Source: CAYRXM01 sp964428175
GTDB lineage: Bacteria; Chloroflexota; Anaerolineae; JAFGEY01
DNA length: 39,998 nt
NCBI GenBank assembly: GCA_964428175.1
Contig: CAYRXM010000025.1
Coordinates: forward strand, 1 to 39,998
Direction of reading: 5' to 3'
Shown: piece by piece, positions 18,119-25,627 of the stretch
Layout of the letters: each line of letters begins with the position of its first letter
How positions within the stretch are numbered: position 1 is the stretch's first letter
The notes under the pieces: model-generated
Seen by the model: the letters and a program-made list of their open reading frames with translations, nothing else
Databases searched by the model: none
What the model was told of the DNA's origin: nothing
Translations under genes and position numbers: made by a program

Positions 18119-19056
18119 AATTGAACCGTGATTTTCTCGACCGGTTGAAACCTCTGCCGGGCTGCCTGGCGGTGCTCTTTGCCCTGGAATGGCTGCTGAT
18201 CAGGTACATTCTCTATCTGATCCGCCGCCCCGCGCCCGACAACCCGCTGGAATACGTGCGCGAAAAAAAGCCGCAAACCGACAAGCGAGTCGTCGTCTGC
18301 GTCGGCGACAGCATCACCCGGGGCGAGGTCAGCTACAATTACGTCGATCTGCTACAGGCGCGCCTGGGCGACCGCTTTGAGGTGATTAATGCCGGAATCA
18401 ACAGCGAGGTATCCTACGAGGTCTTGCAGCGCCTCGATCAGGTGATCGCCTGCGAGCCGGACATGGTCACCGTTTTGATCGGCACCAACGACGCCAACGC
18501 CTCCATCGCCGACGAAGGCGCATTGTGGACGATGCAGCACCGCACGCTGCCCTCCAAGCCCTCGATCGGCTGGTACGAAGAAAACATGGAGAAAATCGTC
18601 GAGCGTTTGCAGCGTGAGACGCGGGCGCGCATCGCCCTGCTCTCGCTGCCGCCCATCGGTGAAGAGCTGGGCAGTCAGCCAGTGCGCACCACGCGCTGGT
18701 TCAGCGAGGTGGTGCGCCGCGTGGCGCGGCGCTATAGGGTGGCCTACCTGCCCGTTTTCGAGCAAATGATCGACTATTTGACCGAGCACCCGCCCGCCGA
18801 AAGCCTGGAACACGAGATGTGGCAGTGGCACTCGGTCAAAGCCATTTGGGAAAACAAGATTTTGGGCGTCGAACTGGACGAGGTCGCCGAGCGGCAGGGG
18901 TTGGTACTGCACTCGGACATGCTGCACCTGAACAGCCGGGGCGCACGTATCATCGCTGATCTGATCGAGGATTTTGTGCGTCACTGCGAAACCGAAAGCA
19001 CGTGCGAGCAGGTCTTTTCTATCGGCGCGGCGGCTTTTGCCGAATCTGTGGTATGA
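18115..19056 (+). CDS. SGNH/GDSL-family hydrolase
   Basis: Serine esterase or lipase-fold protein of 313 aa. The four SGNH blocks are present: VGDSITRG (nucleophile S66), the glycine in INAGINS, GTNDAN (N125) and the C-terminal DMLHLNSRG (Asp/His, about 273-278). A hydrophobic stretch near the N-terminus (about 14-37) suggests a membrane anchor. It overlaps the GDPD gene by 4 nt, and together they may act on lipids or acylated glycans. The substrate cannot be assigned. Confidence 0.88.
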   Translation: MKLNRDFLDRLKPLPGCLAVLFALEWLLIRYILYLIRRPAPDNPLEYVREKKPQTDKRVVVCVGDSITRGEVSYNYVDLLQARLGDRFEVINAGINSEVSYEVLQRLDQVIACEPDMVTVLIGTNDANASIADEGALWTMQHRTLPSKPSIGWYEENMEKIVERLQRETRARIALLSLPPIGEELGSQPVRTTRWFSEVVRRVARRYRVAYLPVFEQMIDYLTEHPPAESLEHEMWQWHSVKAIWENKILGVELDEVAERQGLVLHSDMLHLNSRGARIIADLIEDFVRHCETESTCEQVFSIGAAAFAESVV

Positions 19057-19090
19057 GCGGTATCTCTCGATACCTGGAAAGGAGACCGTC

Positions 19091-19306
19091 TTGTCTTTTC
19101 AATCTTTACTCGATATTTTACGCTGCCCGGCTTGTGTTTCGCACGAGGGAGTCGATCCGGGGCAGTTGACCCTGATCGATGGAAAATGGCTGGTCTGCCA
19201 TGATTGCAATCGCAAGTATCCCATTCGCGATGGCATTCCGGTGATGTTGATCGACGAAGGCGCCAGGTACATCGGCACACCGGTGGACGAGTTGGGAGCG
19301 CCATAG
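19091..19306 (+). CDS. Trm112-like small zinc protein
   Basis: 71-aa protein of the Trm112/YcaR type. It has LLDILRCPAC near the N-terminus, a second pair CHDC in the middle, and the typical YPIRDGIPVMLIDEGA end. The four cysteines probably bind zinc. Family members often partner methyltransferases or other enzymes, but the partner here is unknown. The TTG start is supported by a strong ribosome site (AAGGAGA, about 19079-19085) and by the family N-terminus. An upstream in-frame ATG at 18974 would lie well inside the SGNH gene and is rejected. Confidence 0.85.
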   Translation: MSFQSLLDILRCPACVSHEGVDPGQLTLIDGKWLVCHDCNRKYPIRDGIPVMLIDEGARYIGTPVDELGAP

Positions 19307-19322
19307 CAGTTGAGGGAAAACG

Positions 19323-19943
19323 ATGCAGCCTGACGATATCTGCCTTCAAGGTCCGCGGGTACTCATCCGGCCGCTGCGCCTGGCCGATCTTGACGAAATG
19401 AACACCTGGCCTCTGTCGGATGATCCGCGCTACAGGCTCTTTGATTGGCCGATTTGCTCGCCAACCCAAAATGAAATCTGGTTCGACAACCTGCTCCGCG
19501 ATCCCGGCCGGGTCTATTACGCCGTCGAAGATGAGACGGCACGGCTTATCGGGCGCATTTCGCTGCGTGAGATGCGCAAGCACTGGTCTGCGCGGTTGGG
19601 CATCGGCTTTGGCGCGTTGTTTGTCGGCCTTGGCTATGGCACCGAAGCGCTCCAGGTTTTTCTCAAGTACTATTTTGATGACCTGGGTTTCGAGCGGCTG
19701 TTGCTCGACGTGGCAGCGATCAACGAGCGAGCCATCCGCTGCTATCTGCGCTGTGGGTTCAAAAAAACGGGGGCGATTTATCGGGGGTTGACCAGTTACG
19801 ACGACCTGGATTTTCTACAGGATCAAGCGTTCAGGCATCTGAGGCGTTTCTTCAAATTGGGCGGTCGCTACCGGAGAATGCTGTATTATGACATGCTGCT
19901 CGAAAAGCGCGACTGGCTCGCGCTCCAGGCCGCGCGCGCCTGA
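19323..19943 (+). CDS. GNAT family N-acetyltransferase (RimJ/RimL-like)
   Basis: 206-aa acyl-CoA transferase. The start resembles the RimL group (LIRPLRLADLDEM). The acetyl-CoA loop lies around GLGYGTEALQVFLKY, and the C-terminal strand-helix signature is INERAIRCYLRCGFKKTG. After the GNAT core (about 1-165) there is an extra basic, aromatic tail. Possible substrates include protein N-termini, ribosomal proteins, spermidine or antibiotics; none can be chosen. GAGGG precedes the ATG by 6 nt. It converges with the next gene, with only 7 nt between stops and no visible hairpin. Confidence 0.88.
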   Translation: MQPDDICLQGPRVLIRPLRLADLDEMNTWPLSDDPRYRLFDWPICSPTQNEIWFDNLLRDPGRVYYAVEDETARLIGRISLREMRKHWSARLGIGFGALFVGLGYGTEALQVFLKYYFDDLGFERLLLDVAAINERAIRCYLRCGFKKTGAIYRGLTSYDDLDFLQDQAFRHLRRFFKLGGRYRRMLYYDMLLEKRDWLALQAARA

Positions 19944-19950
19944 TTGCGTT

Positions 19951-20628
19951 TTATGCCGTCAATGGCGCGAATGCCGGCGACGGCACATCGCGCTTCAAAT
20001 CATCGAGGATGCGTCCGAGCGTGCCGGTTTCCTCGCCGACCAGGTACACCGTTGCGGGTAAGGCGTTCCCATCGAGGTGCAGGGTCAACGCCAGCGCCGG
20101 GTGCGCTTTCAAACCGTCGGCAATGTGTCCGGTCTGGACGGCGACGACGTGCGCCGGCTTGAAAAAGACATACCACCACCCCGCTTCGATTTGCCTGGAA
20201 CGGCCAAGCAGCATAAAGCGCGTCCGTTCGAGGTGCGCCATCAAGACGTGCTCTCTGGTTTTCACAAACGTGTAAAACGCCTTCTCGTTGAGCATATAAC
20301 GCTTGCCATCTCCAACTGCAAAATCTCCGCATACCCGCACGGTCACTTTTTCATCCACCACGATCGGCTTTCCGTCTGCCCCCGGATTGAGCGGGCCGGG
20401 CACAAACCTCAGATAGCCCTTTTGCCGGGCGACCTGCGTGCCGATCCACGCGCCAACGCCGACCGCCGAAAACGGAATGACGTACCACCACGACAACCGT
20501 CTGAACGCGGCCAGCACCGCCGGCACGATCACCCACGCCCACAGCCAGTTGCGCAGCGAAATCTGTGCCAGGTAATGATTTTCCAGCTTGTAACTCAACG
20601 CATACCAGACATCGACGAATTTCTTCAT
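19951..20628 (-). CDS. Conserved-looking membrane protein of unknown function
   Basis: 225 aa. Two hydrophobic segments (about 25-42 and 45-65) form a hairpin, followed by a soluble beta-rich region (about 75-225) with many Val/Lys positions. No family is recognised. The start ATG overlaps the stop of the upstream rRNA methyltransferase gene by 4 nt (ATGA), the mark of translational coupling. A longer in-frame start further upstream would lie inside that gene. The cytoplasmic domain may bind a ligand, but nothing in the sequence shows it. Confidence 0.75.
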   Translation of the reverse strand: MKKFVDVWYALSYKLENHYLAQISLRNWLWAWVIVPAVLAAFRRLSWWYVIPFSAVGVGAWIGTQVARQKGYLRFVPGPLNPGADGKPIVVDEKVTVRVCGDFAVGDGKRYMLNEKAFYTFVKTREHVLMAHLERTRFMLLGRSRQIEAGWWYVFFKPAHVVAVQTGHIADGLKAHPALALTLHLDGNALPATVYLVGEETGTLGRILDDLKRDVPSPAFAPLTA

Positions 20629-21866
20629 GTCGCGCGCCGCCACAGCGTTACAGTTTCGATGTGAAACGTCTGTGGAAACAGATCGACCGGCTGCGCCTGC
20701 GCCAGGACATACCCGTATTGGCCGAGCAGGGCCGCGTCGCGAGCCAGCGTTGTCGGATCGCACGACACATACACGAGCCGCTCCGGCCCAAGCCGGACGA
20801 TCTCGGCCAGCACCTCCGGTTCACAGCCCTTGCGCGGCGGATCGACGATCACTTTATCGACCTTGTACTTGATTTCCGGCAAAACCTGAGCCGCATTACC
20901 CTGGATAAAAGTTGCTTGCTCGGCCGCTTGCGCGTTAAATTGCGCATCCTGAATCGCCGCCGAATGCCCCTCGACGCCAATGATCTGCCCCACCTGCCCG
21001 GCCAAAGACAGCCCCAACGCCCCCACACCGCAATAAACGTCCAGCAGCGTGTCTTGAGGATGCGGCTCCAGATATCGTTCGACCACGTCGATCAGCCGCT
21101 CTGTCTGCGCGGTGTTGACCTGGAAAAAACTGCTCGACGAGATGCGCAAAGGCCGGCCGCGCAGCAGTTCCTGGTAAGCGCCCTGCCCAATCAGGACGAT
21201 ATCCGTCCCATCGCTGCGCCGGAGCAGACACGAAAGCGGCATATCGGTCTCGAGTTCCGGCGCTTGATCATCGACGGTTTCCAGAATGCACATTTGCTGC
21301 CCGGTATAGATGCCCGCGCGCAGCGACAGCCGCGTCAATTCGGGCCATTCCAGGTCGAACGCAGCGTGCAGTTCGTCGACCAGGGGATGTGCGAGCAGGC
21401 ACTGATCGATGGGAATGACCTGATGGCTTTTCTGGCTCTGGAAACCGAGCTGCCCGTCTTGGGTAACGGAAAACTGAACGTGGTTGCGATAAAACCACGG
21501 CTCATCCATCCCCAACGCCGAATTGACCGCTGGAGCGTCGACGTGACCGGTACGTTCCAACTGCCCGGCAACCAGGTGCCGCTTGAATTCAAGCTGGGCG
21601 GGATAGTCGATGTGCTGAAAATGGCAGCCACCGCACTCGCCAAAATAGGGGCATGGCGGCTCAACGCGCTGCGGCGATGCTTCCAGCACGTCCAGCAGTT
21701 CGGCGCGCGCCCAGCGTTTGTGTGTCTCGACAATACGCACCCGCACCTGCTCGCCGGGCAGCGTGCCGGCGACAAAAACAACCTTGCCCTCGTGCCGGCC
21801 AAGCGCCTGACCACCGTCGGCCATTGCAGTGATGGTTAAATTGACAATCTGATTGGCCATATTCAT
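20625..21866 (-). CDS. 23S rRNA (uracil-5-)-methyltransferase, RumA/RlmD type
   Basis: SAM-dependent enzyme (413 aa) that makes 5-methyluridine in RNA. An N-terminal TRAM domain (about 5-60) is followed by a [4Fe-4S] site with C72, C78 and C81 (CPYFGECGGC) and a probable fourth Cys in PIDQCLLAHP. The methyltransferase domain carries DVYCGVGALGLSLA for SAM binding, VDPPRKGC, and the catalytic Cys in YVSCDPTTLARD. E. coli has separate RlmC and RlmD, while many other bacteria use one enzyme, so the target uridine (747 or 1939) is open. The TrmA-type tRNA enzyme is less likely because of the TRAM and Fe-S site. A second ATG two codons in is an alternative start. Confidence 0.92.
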   Translation of the reverse strand: MNMANQIVNLTITAMADGGQALGRHEGKVVFVAGTLPGEQVRVRIVETHKRWARAELLDVLEASPQRVEPPCPYFGECGGCHFQHIDYPAQLEFKRHLVAGQLERTGHVDAPAVNSALGMDEPWFYRNHVQFSVTQDGQLGFQSQKSHQVIPIDQCLLAHPLVDELHAAFDLEWPELTRLSLRAGIYTGQQMCILETVDDQAPELETDMPLSCLLRRSDGTDIVLIGQGAYQELLRGRPLRISSSSFFQVNTAQTERLIDVVERYLEPHPQDTLLDVYCGVGALGLSLAGQVGQIIGVEGHSAAIQDAQFNAQAAEQATFIQGNAAQVLPEIKYKVDKVIVDPPRKGCEPEVLAEIVRLGPERLVYVSCDPTTLARDAALLGQYGYVLAQAQPVDLFPQTFHIETVTLWRRAT

Positions 21867-21915
21867 CTTTACGCTTTCATCACGGAAAATTTACGCCGTA
21901 TTTACAAAGATCCCC

Positions 21916-21944
21916 TTGTCAAATCACCTGTTATGCAGTATAAT
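21916..21944 (+). promoter_or_regulatory. Sigma-A promoter of the pilin gene
   Basis: TTGTCA (21916-21921), a 17-bp spacer and a perfect TATAAT (21939-21944). Initiation near 21951 gives a leader of about 55 nt. The same -35 bases read TTGACA on the other strand (21918-21923), pointing toward the rRNA methyltransferase gene, though no good -10 follows on that side. Confidence 0.85.
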
Positions 21945-22005
21945 GAAACCGATGCTGATGAGGACAACCACTCATCAAATATACATCCAGAGGGAGGTGA
22001 CTGAC

Positions 22006-22152
22006 ATGTTGTTTCTTCCGCGCGAAGAGGGCCAGGGTCTGGTGGAATACGCTCTGATTTTGGTGCTGGTCGCCATCGTCGTTATCGCGATTCTGCTTCT
22101 GTTGGGCCCGGTCATCGGCAACGTCTTTTCCGGCATCGTCAGCAACGTCTAA
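22006..22152 (+). CDS. Flp/Fap-type class IVb prepilin
   Basis: 48-aa prepilin-like subunit. The short leader ends at G9, followed by QGLVEYALILVLVAIVVIAIL, which has the Glu at +5 and the long hydrophobic helix typical of Flp pilins processed by a TadV/prepilin peptidase. The start at 22006 is set by an excellent ribosome site (GGAGGTGA, 21994-22001) and by the promoter at 21916-21944, which places upstream in-frame ATGs in or at the edge of the promoter. No tad assembly genes are in the window, so this is an orphan subunit. Its own terminator follows. Confidence 0.88.
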   Translation: MLFLPREEGQGLVEYALILVLVAIVVIAILLLLGPVIGNVFSGIVSNV

Positions 22153-22180
22153 TTCATCAAGTTCTCTTTTCATTCATCCG

Positions 22181-22207
22181 AAAAGCCCCGCAAGGGGCTT
22201 TTCTCGT
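22181..22207 (+). terminator. Terminator of the pilin gene
   Basis: A perfect 9-bp stem, AAAAGCCCC/GGGGCTTTT, with tetraloop GCAA and a T-rich 3' side (TTTTCTCG), 28 nt after the pilin stop. The 143 bases from here to the next gene hold no gene or clear promoter. Confidence 0.88.
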
Positions 22208-22350
22208 TTCTGGAACCGTGATTCAGCGGCTTCAGGATTGGCGCATTGTAACACAGACGCAGCAGAAAGCAAATTGCGCAGGCCGGGGGAACAAATCGCT
22301 CACAACGTCCGTCTATGCTCCAAACGGTTTGGGTGTGAGGAGATGTTCCG

Positions 22351-24699
22351 ATGAAAAAAAGTACATGGTTCGTTCTTTTGCTGGCCTGGTTTTTGATGAC
22401 CTGTCGCCCGGTTCTGGCCGACGGGATCATCATTATCGACCCTCCGGTTGAAGAAATTCCCCCCTATCTAGTCATCAAATATCATCGTGTTACGGTCACG
22501 ATCCGGGATCAGGTGGCGACCACGCACGTCGACCAGGTCTTTGTCAACCCCACCAACCGCCGTATCGAAGGCACCTATGTTTTCCCGCTGCCCGAAGGGG
22601 CGACGATCAACGAGTTTGGCATGTGGGTGGACGGCGAATACCTGGCCGGTGAGATGCTGCCTGCCGACCAGGCGCGCAACATCTATGAAGAGATCGTCCG
22701 CCGGCAGCGCGACCCGGCATTGTTGGAATACGTTGGGCGCAACACGTTCCGCGCACGCATTTTCCCCATCGAACCGCGCGCCGAAAAGCGGGTCGAGATC
22801 GAGTACAGCGAGGTGCTGCCGCTGGACAACGGGCTGATCCACTATCGCTACCCGCTTGATACCGAGCGGTTTTCTCCCAAGCCGATCGAGGACGTTTCGA
22901 TTCACGTCGAAATTCATTCCAACGAAGCAATCAAGGCCGTATATTCGTCGAGCCACGATGTGGCCGTTGACAGGCAAGGTGACTATCGTGTAGCGGTCGG
23001 TTATGAGGCCTATGATGTGCAGCCGGACACCGATTTTGATCTCTATTATACCGTCGCCGAGGAGGATGTCGGGTTGAACCTGCTCTCGTACGCCGCCGGC
23101 GAGGATGGATTTTTCTTGCTGCTGCTCGCGCCGCGCGTCGAGGTGGATGAAACCGAGATCATTGCCAAGGATGTGCTGCTGGTGCTCGACAAGTCGGGCA
23201 GTATGCGCGGTGAAAAGCTGGCTCAGGCCAAAGAAGCGCTCAAATTTGTGCTCGATCACCTTAACGAGGGCGACCGCTTTAACATTGTCGAATTCAGCAC
23301 CGGCGTGCGACAGTTTGGGCGCGGGCTGGCCGGTGTGGCGCAACGTGCGGCGGCCGCTCAGTGGGTCGATGGCCTACAGGCCGGCGGCGGCACCGACATC
23401 AACCGGGCCATGCTGGAGGCGTTGGCCCAGGTCGATGCCGAGCGCCCGACCATCATCATTTTCCTGACCGACGGCCTGCCCACCGAAGGCGTAACCGATG
23501 TAGAACGCATCCTATCCAGCGTCGATGGCGCTGCGCCGGATAACGTGCGCATCTTTACCTTTGGTGTCGGCGATGATGTGAACACGCTGCTGCTCGACCG
23601 GATGGCCCTCGACCATCGCGGCACGAGCGCTTATGTTCGCCCCGGCCAAAGCATCGACGAACAAGTGTCGGCTTTTTATGCCAAGGTCAGCACGCCCGTG
23701 CTTTCGGACATCAACATCGATTTCGGCACGATCCAGGTGGAGGATAGCTATCCTTACCCCTTGCCCGATCTGTTTGCCGGGACGCAGGTTTTGATGGCCG
23801 GGCGCTACCGGGCGGGCGGAGACACGATCGTCACGCTGCGCGGCAAGGTCAATGACGAAACGCAGACCTTTGTCTTTGATGATGTGTATTTTCGCAGCAC
23901 GGGCGGCCCCAATTTCATCCCCCGGCTGTGGGCCACGCGCAAGATTGGCTATTTGCTCAACCAAATCCGCTTGCACGGCGAGTCGCCGGAGCTGGTGCAA
24001 GAGATCGTCGATCTGGCGGTGCGCTATGGTATTATGACGCCTTATACGTCGTTCCTGGTTCAAGAAGATGTCGAGGTGTTCAGCGAGCGGGGACGCCAGG
24101 AGACGGCCGAGCGCGAATACTCGGTGATCGCGGCTACGCCCGCCGCGCCGAGCGGCAAGGCCGCCGTCGATGATGCCGAAGCGCAGCGCGCCCTGGAAAC
24201 CTCGGATGTTGGCAGCGGGGCGACCGGCGACATGGTCAAGGTGGTCGGCGATAAGGCCTTTTTGCTGCGCGATGGGCTGTGGATCGACACAACTTTTGAC
24301 GCCGACCGGATGACGCCGCTTCGTGTGCTCTTTATGAGTGAGGATTATTTTGCCCTCTCGCGCGCGCGGCCCGAATGGAGCCGTTACCTGGCTGTCGCTG
24401 CGCGCGTGCTGGTGGTGCTGGCGGATTCGACCGGGCAGCCGGTGGCCTACGAGGTGGTGCTCGAAGGTGAGGGGGACAGGATCGACCTGCCCGCGCCGGC
24501 AGCGACCTCGACGCCGGTCGCACAGCCGGTCGACGCCCCGGCGGCGACGCCCACCCCGGTCATATCGACCGACCCGTTTGCGGCGACACCCACTCCGGTC
24601 GTTCCGAACAGTTCATCTGGAGCGACATCGCTGTGTGGAAGCGCGGCCATGTTGCTGGCGGCGTTGGGTGCGGCGTTCTGGTTTGCACGGAGAAAATAG
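22351..24699 (+). CDS. VIT and von Willebrand A domain surface protein
   Basis: 782 aa with an N-terminal signal peptide (about 1-23). A VIT domain follows (about 30-165, in the style of inter-alpha-trypsin inhibitor heavy chains, with GTYVFPLPEGA). The vWA domain (about 278-450) has an intact metal-binding MIDAS (DKSGS, TDGLPTEG). A beta-rich region comes next, then a Thr/Pro linker, and a C-terminal hydrophobic anchor ends in ARRK. This plan matches exported VIT-vWA proteins anchored in the cytoplasmic membrane, some of which are processed by sorting enzymes. I see no clear LPxTG-like motif before the anchor. GAGGAG precedes the ATG. It probably makes metal-dependent adhesion or scaffold contacts at the cell surface. 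The partner is unknown. Confidence 0.88.
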   Translation: MKKSTWFVLLLAWFLMTCRPVLADGIIIIDPPVEEIPPYLVIKYHRVTVTIRDQVATTHVDQVFVNPTNRRIEGTYVFPLPEGATINEFGMWVDGEYLAGEMLPADQARNIYEEIVRRQRDPALLEYVGRNTFRARIFPIEPRAEKRVEIEYSEVLPLDNGLIHYRYPLDTERFSPKPIEDVSIHVEIHSNEAIKAVYSSSHDVAVDRQGDYRVAVGYEAYDVQPDTDFDLYYTVAEEDVGLNLLSYAAGEDGFFLLLLAPRVEVDETEIIAKDVLLVLDKSGSMRGEKLAQAKEALKFVLDHLNEGDRFNIVEFSTGVRQFGRGLAGVAQRAAAAQWVDGLQAGGGTDINRAMLEALAQVDAERPTIIIFLTDGLPTEGVTDVERILSSVDGAAPDNVRIFTFGVGDDVNTLLLDRMALDHRGTSAYVRPGQSIDEQVSAFYAKVSTPVLSDINIDFGTIQVEDSYPYPLPDLFAGTQVLMAGRYRAGGDTIVTLRGKVNDETQTFVFDDVYFRSTGGPNFIPRLWATRKIGYLLNQIRLHGESPELVQEIVDLAVRYGIMTPYTSFLVQEDVEVFSERGRQETAEREYSVIAATPAAPSGKAAVDDAEAQRALETSDVGSGATGDMVKVVGDKAFLLRDGLWIDTTFDADRMTPLRVLFMSEDYFALSRARPEWSRYLAVAARVLVVLADSTGQPVAYEVVLEGEGDRIDLPAPAATSTPVAQPVDAPAATPTPVISTDPFAATPTPVVPNSSSGATSLCGSAAMLLAALGAAFWFARRK

Positions 24700-24726
24700 A
24701 TCAAGATCGTCAATATGCCCGGATCA

Positions 24727-24761
24727 AAGAACCCAGGGTTTTGTCAAAACCCTGGGTTCTT
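24727..24761. terminator. Perfect 16-bp hairpin between convergent genes
   Basis: AAGAACCCAGGGTTTT (24727-24742) pairs without mismatch with AAAACCCTGGGTTCTT (24746-24761) around a 3-nt loop. It lies between the vWA gene and the hydrolase gene, which end facing each other, so it can stop both transcripts. The T-run is short on each side. It resembles the AAACCAGGTTTTT arms of the mobile element at 33631-33771. Confidence 0.7.
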
Positions 24762-24764
24762 GGG

Positions 24765-25403
24765 TTAAATGAAAGGATTCTTGCGTTTTTCCTCGCCGAT
24801 CGTCGTCGGCTGGCCGTGGCCGGGATAGACGCGGGTCGTGTCGGGCAGTGCAAACAGCTTGTCTTTGACGCTGCGGATCAGCGTGTCAAAATCCCCGCCA
24901 GGCAGGTCGGTGCGACCGATGCCGCGCCGGAACAACACATCGCCGGCAAAAAGCGCGTTTTCGGTGGCGCAGTAGAGGCAGATGCTGCCCGGCGAATGTC
25001 CCGGTGTGTGCAAGACCTGCCAACGCAGCGCGTCCAGGGTCAATTCAGCGCCTTCCCGAACCAGCAGGTCGGGGGCTGGGCCGGGGTTGGCGGCGATGCC
25101 AAACCAGGCGGCGCCGCCGGCCTGGGCCAGTAAAGGCGCGGCCTGTGGGTGCGCAACCAACTGCGGCGGCGATGGCTGGTTTTCGCTCAACATACGCAAA
25201 ACATCCTCGTTGGCCAGGATGTGGTCAAAATGGCCGTGCGTGTTGACCACGTAGCGGATGTGCAAGTTGTGCCGGTCGACGGCCTGCAAGATATGCCCGG
25301 CATTTCCTCCCGGATCGATGACCATCCCCGTTCCTCCTGCCCGCTCGCCGACCACATAGCAGCAGGTTTGAATTTGCCCCACGATCAGCGTTTCCAGGAT
25401 CAT
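24765..25403 (-). CDS. Metallo-beta-lactamase-fold hydrolase (glyoxalase II-like)
   Basis: 212-aa zinc hydrolase. The metal motif THGHFDH (H56, H58, D60, H61) is complete, with later ligands in HTPGHSPGS, FAGDVLF and YPGHGQPT. The layout fits small glyoxalase-II/YcbL-type thioesterases that act on S-lactoylglutathione or other thioesters; the true substrate is unknown. The ATG at 25403 has AAAGGA 8 nt upstream and starts at the family's usual N-terminus. A longer in-frame start at 25505 lies at the -35 box of the gene's own promoter and is rejected. Confidence 0.9.
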   Translation of the reverse strand: MILETLIVGQIQTCCYVVGERAGGTGMVIDPGGNAGHILQAVDRHNLHIRYVVNTHGHFDHILANEDVLRMLSENQPSPPQLVAHPQAAPLLAQAGGAAWFGIAANPGPAPDLLVREGAELTLDALRWQVLHTPGHSPGSICLYCATENALFAGDVLFRRGIGRTDLPGGDFDTLIRSVKDKLFALPDTTRVYPGHGQPTTIGEEKRKNPFI

Positions 25404-25477
25404 AGACAGCGTCCTTTCTTGAATTCGCTGAGCCCCCGGTCGTGAGATTGCTCCCGCCCCGAGACGGCGTTCGGGCA

Positions 25478-25505
25478 AGTATAACACAACCCAGCAAACG
25501 AACAA
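25478..25505 (-). promoter_or_regulatory. Probable promoter of the MBL hydrolase gene
   Basis: On the - strand TTGTTC (25500-25505), a 16-bp spacer and TATACT (25478-25483). Initiation near 25471 gives a leader of about 68 nt. The boxes are moderate matches. Confidence 0.6.
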
Positions 25506-25588
25506 AATCTGTTTGCGGCTCTGACTGGTACAGCAGATTCGTGTAATGGGACTGTAACCGAGATGTAACCCGGCAGTTCAAGCTCGTA

Positions 25589-25597
25589 TGGTAAAAT
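25589..25597 (+). promoter_or_regulatory. Possible extended -10 promoter of the kinase/FHA/tubulin-like operon
   Basis: TGGTAAAAT reads as TG-n-TAAAAT, an extended -10 element 31 bases before the kinase ATG. No good -35 lies 16-18 bp upstream, so this is tentative. Confidence 0.4.
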
Positions 25598-25627
25598 GCT
25601 AACAAGGTCGCTGGAGAGGCATGTATC

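Noticed and set aside
20628..20763. 45-residue N-terminal extension of the 225-aa membrane protein
   Set aside because: It lies inside the rRNA methyltransferase gene and is Arg/Pro/Gly-rich frame noise. The ATGA overlap start is better.
21860..21923. Sigma-A promoter for the rRNA methyltransferase gene
   Set aside because: The TTGACA is perfect, but no acceptable -10 lies 16-18 bp downstream. Not called.
21853..22005. Longer N-terminus for the pilin
   Set aside because: It runs through the promoter, and the extra residues are not pilin-like. The strong ribosome site marks 22006.
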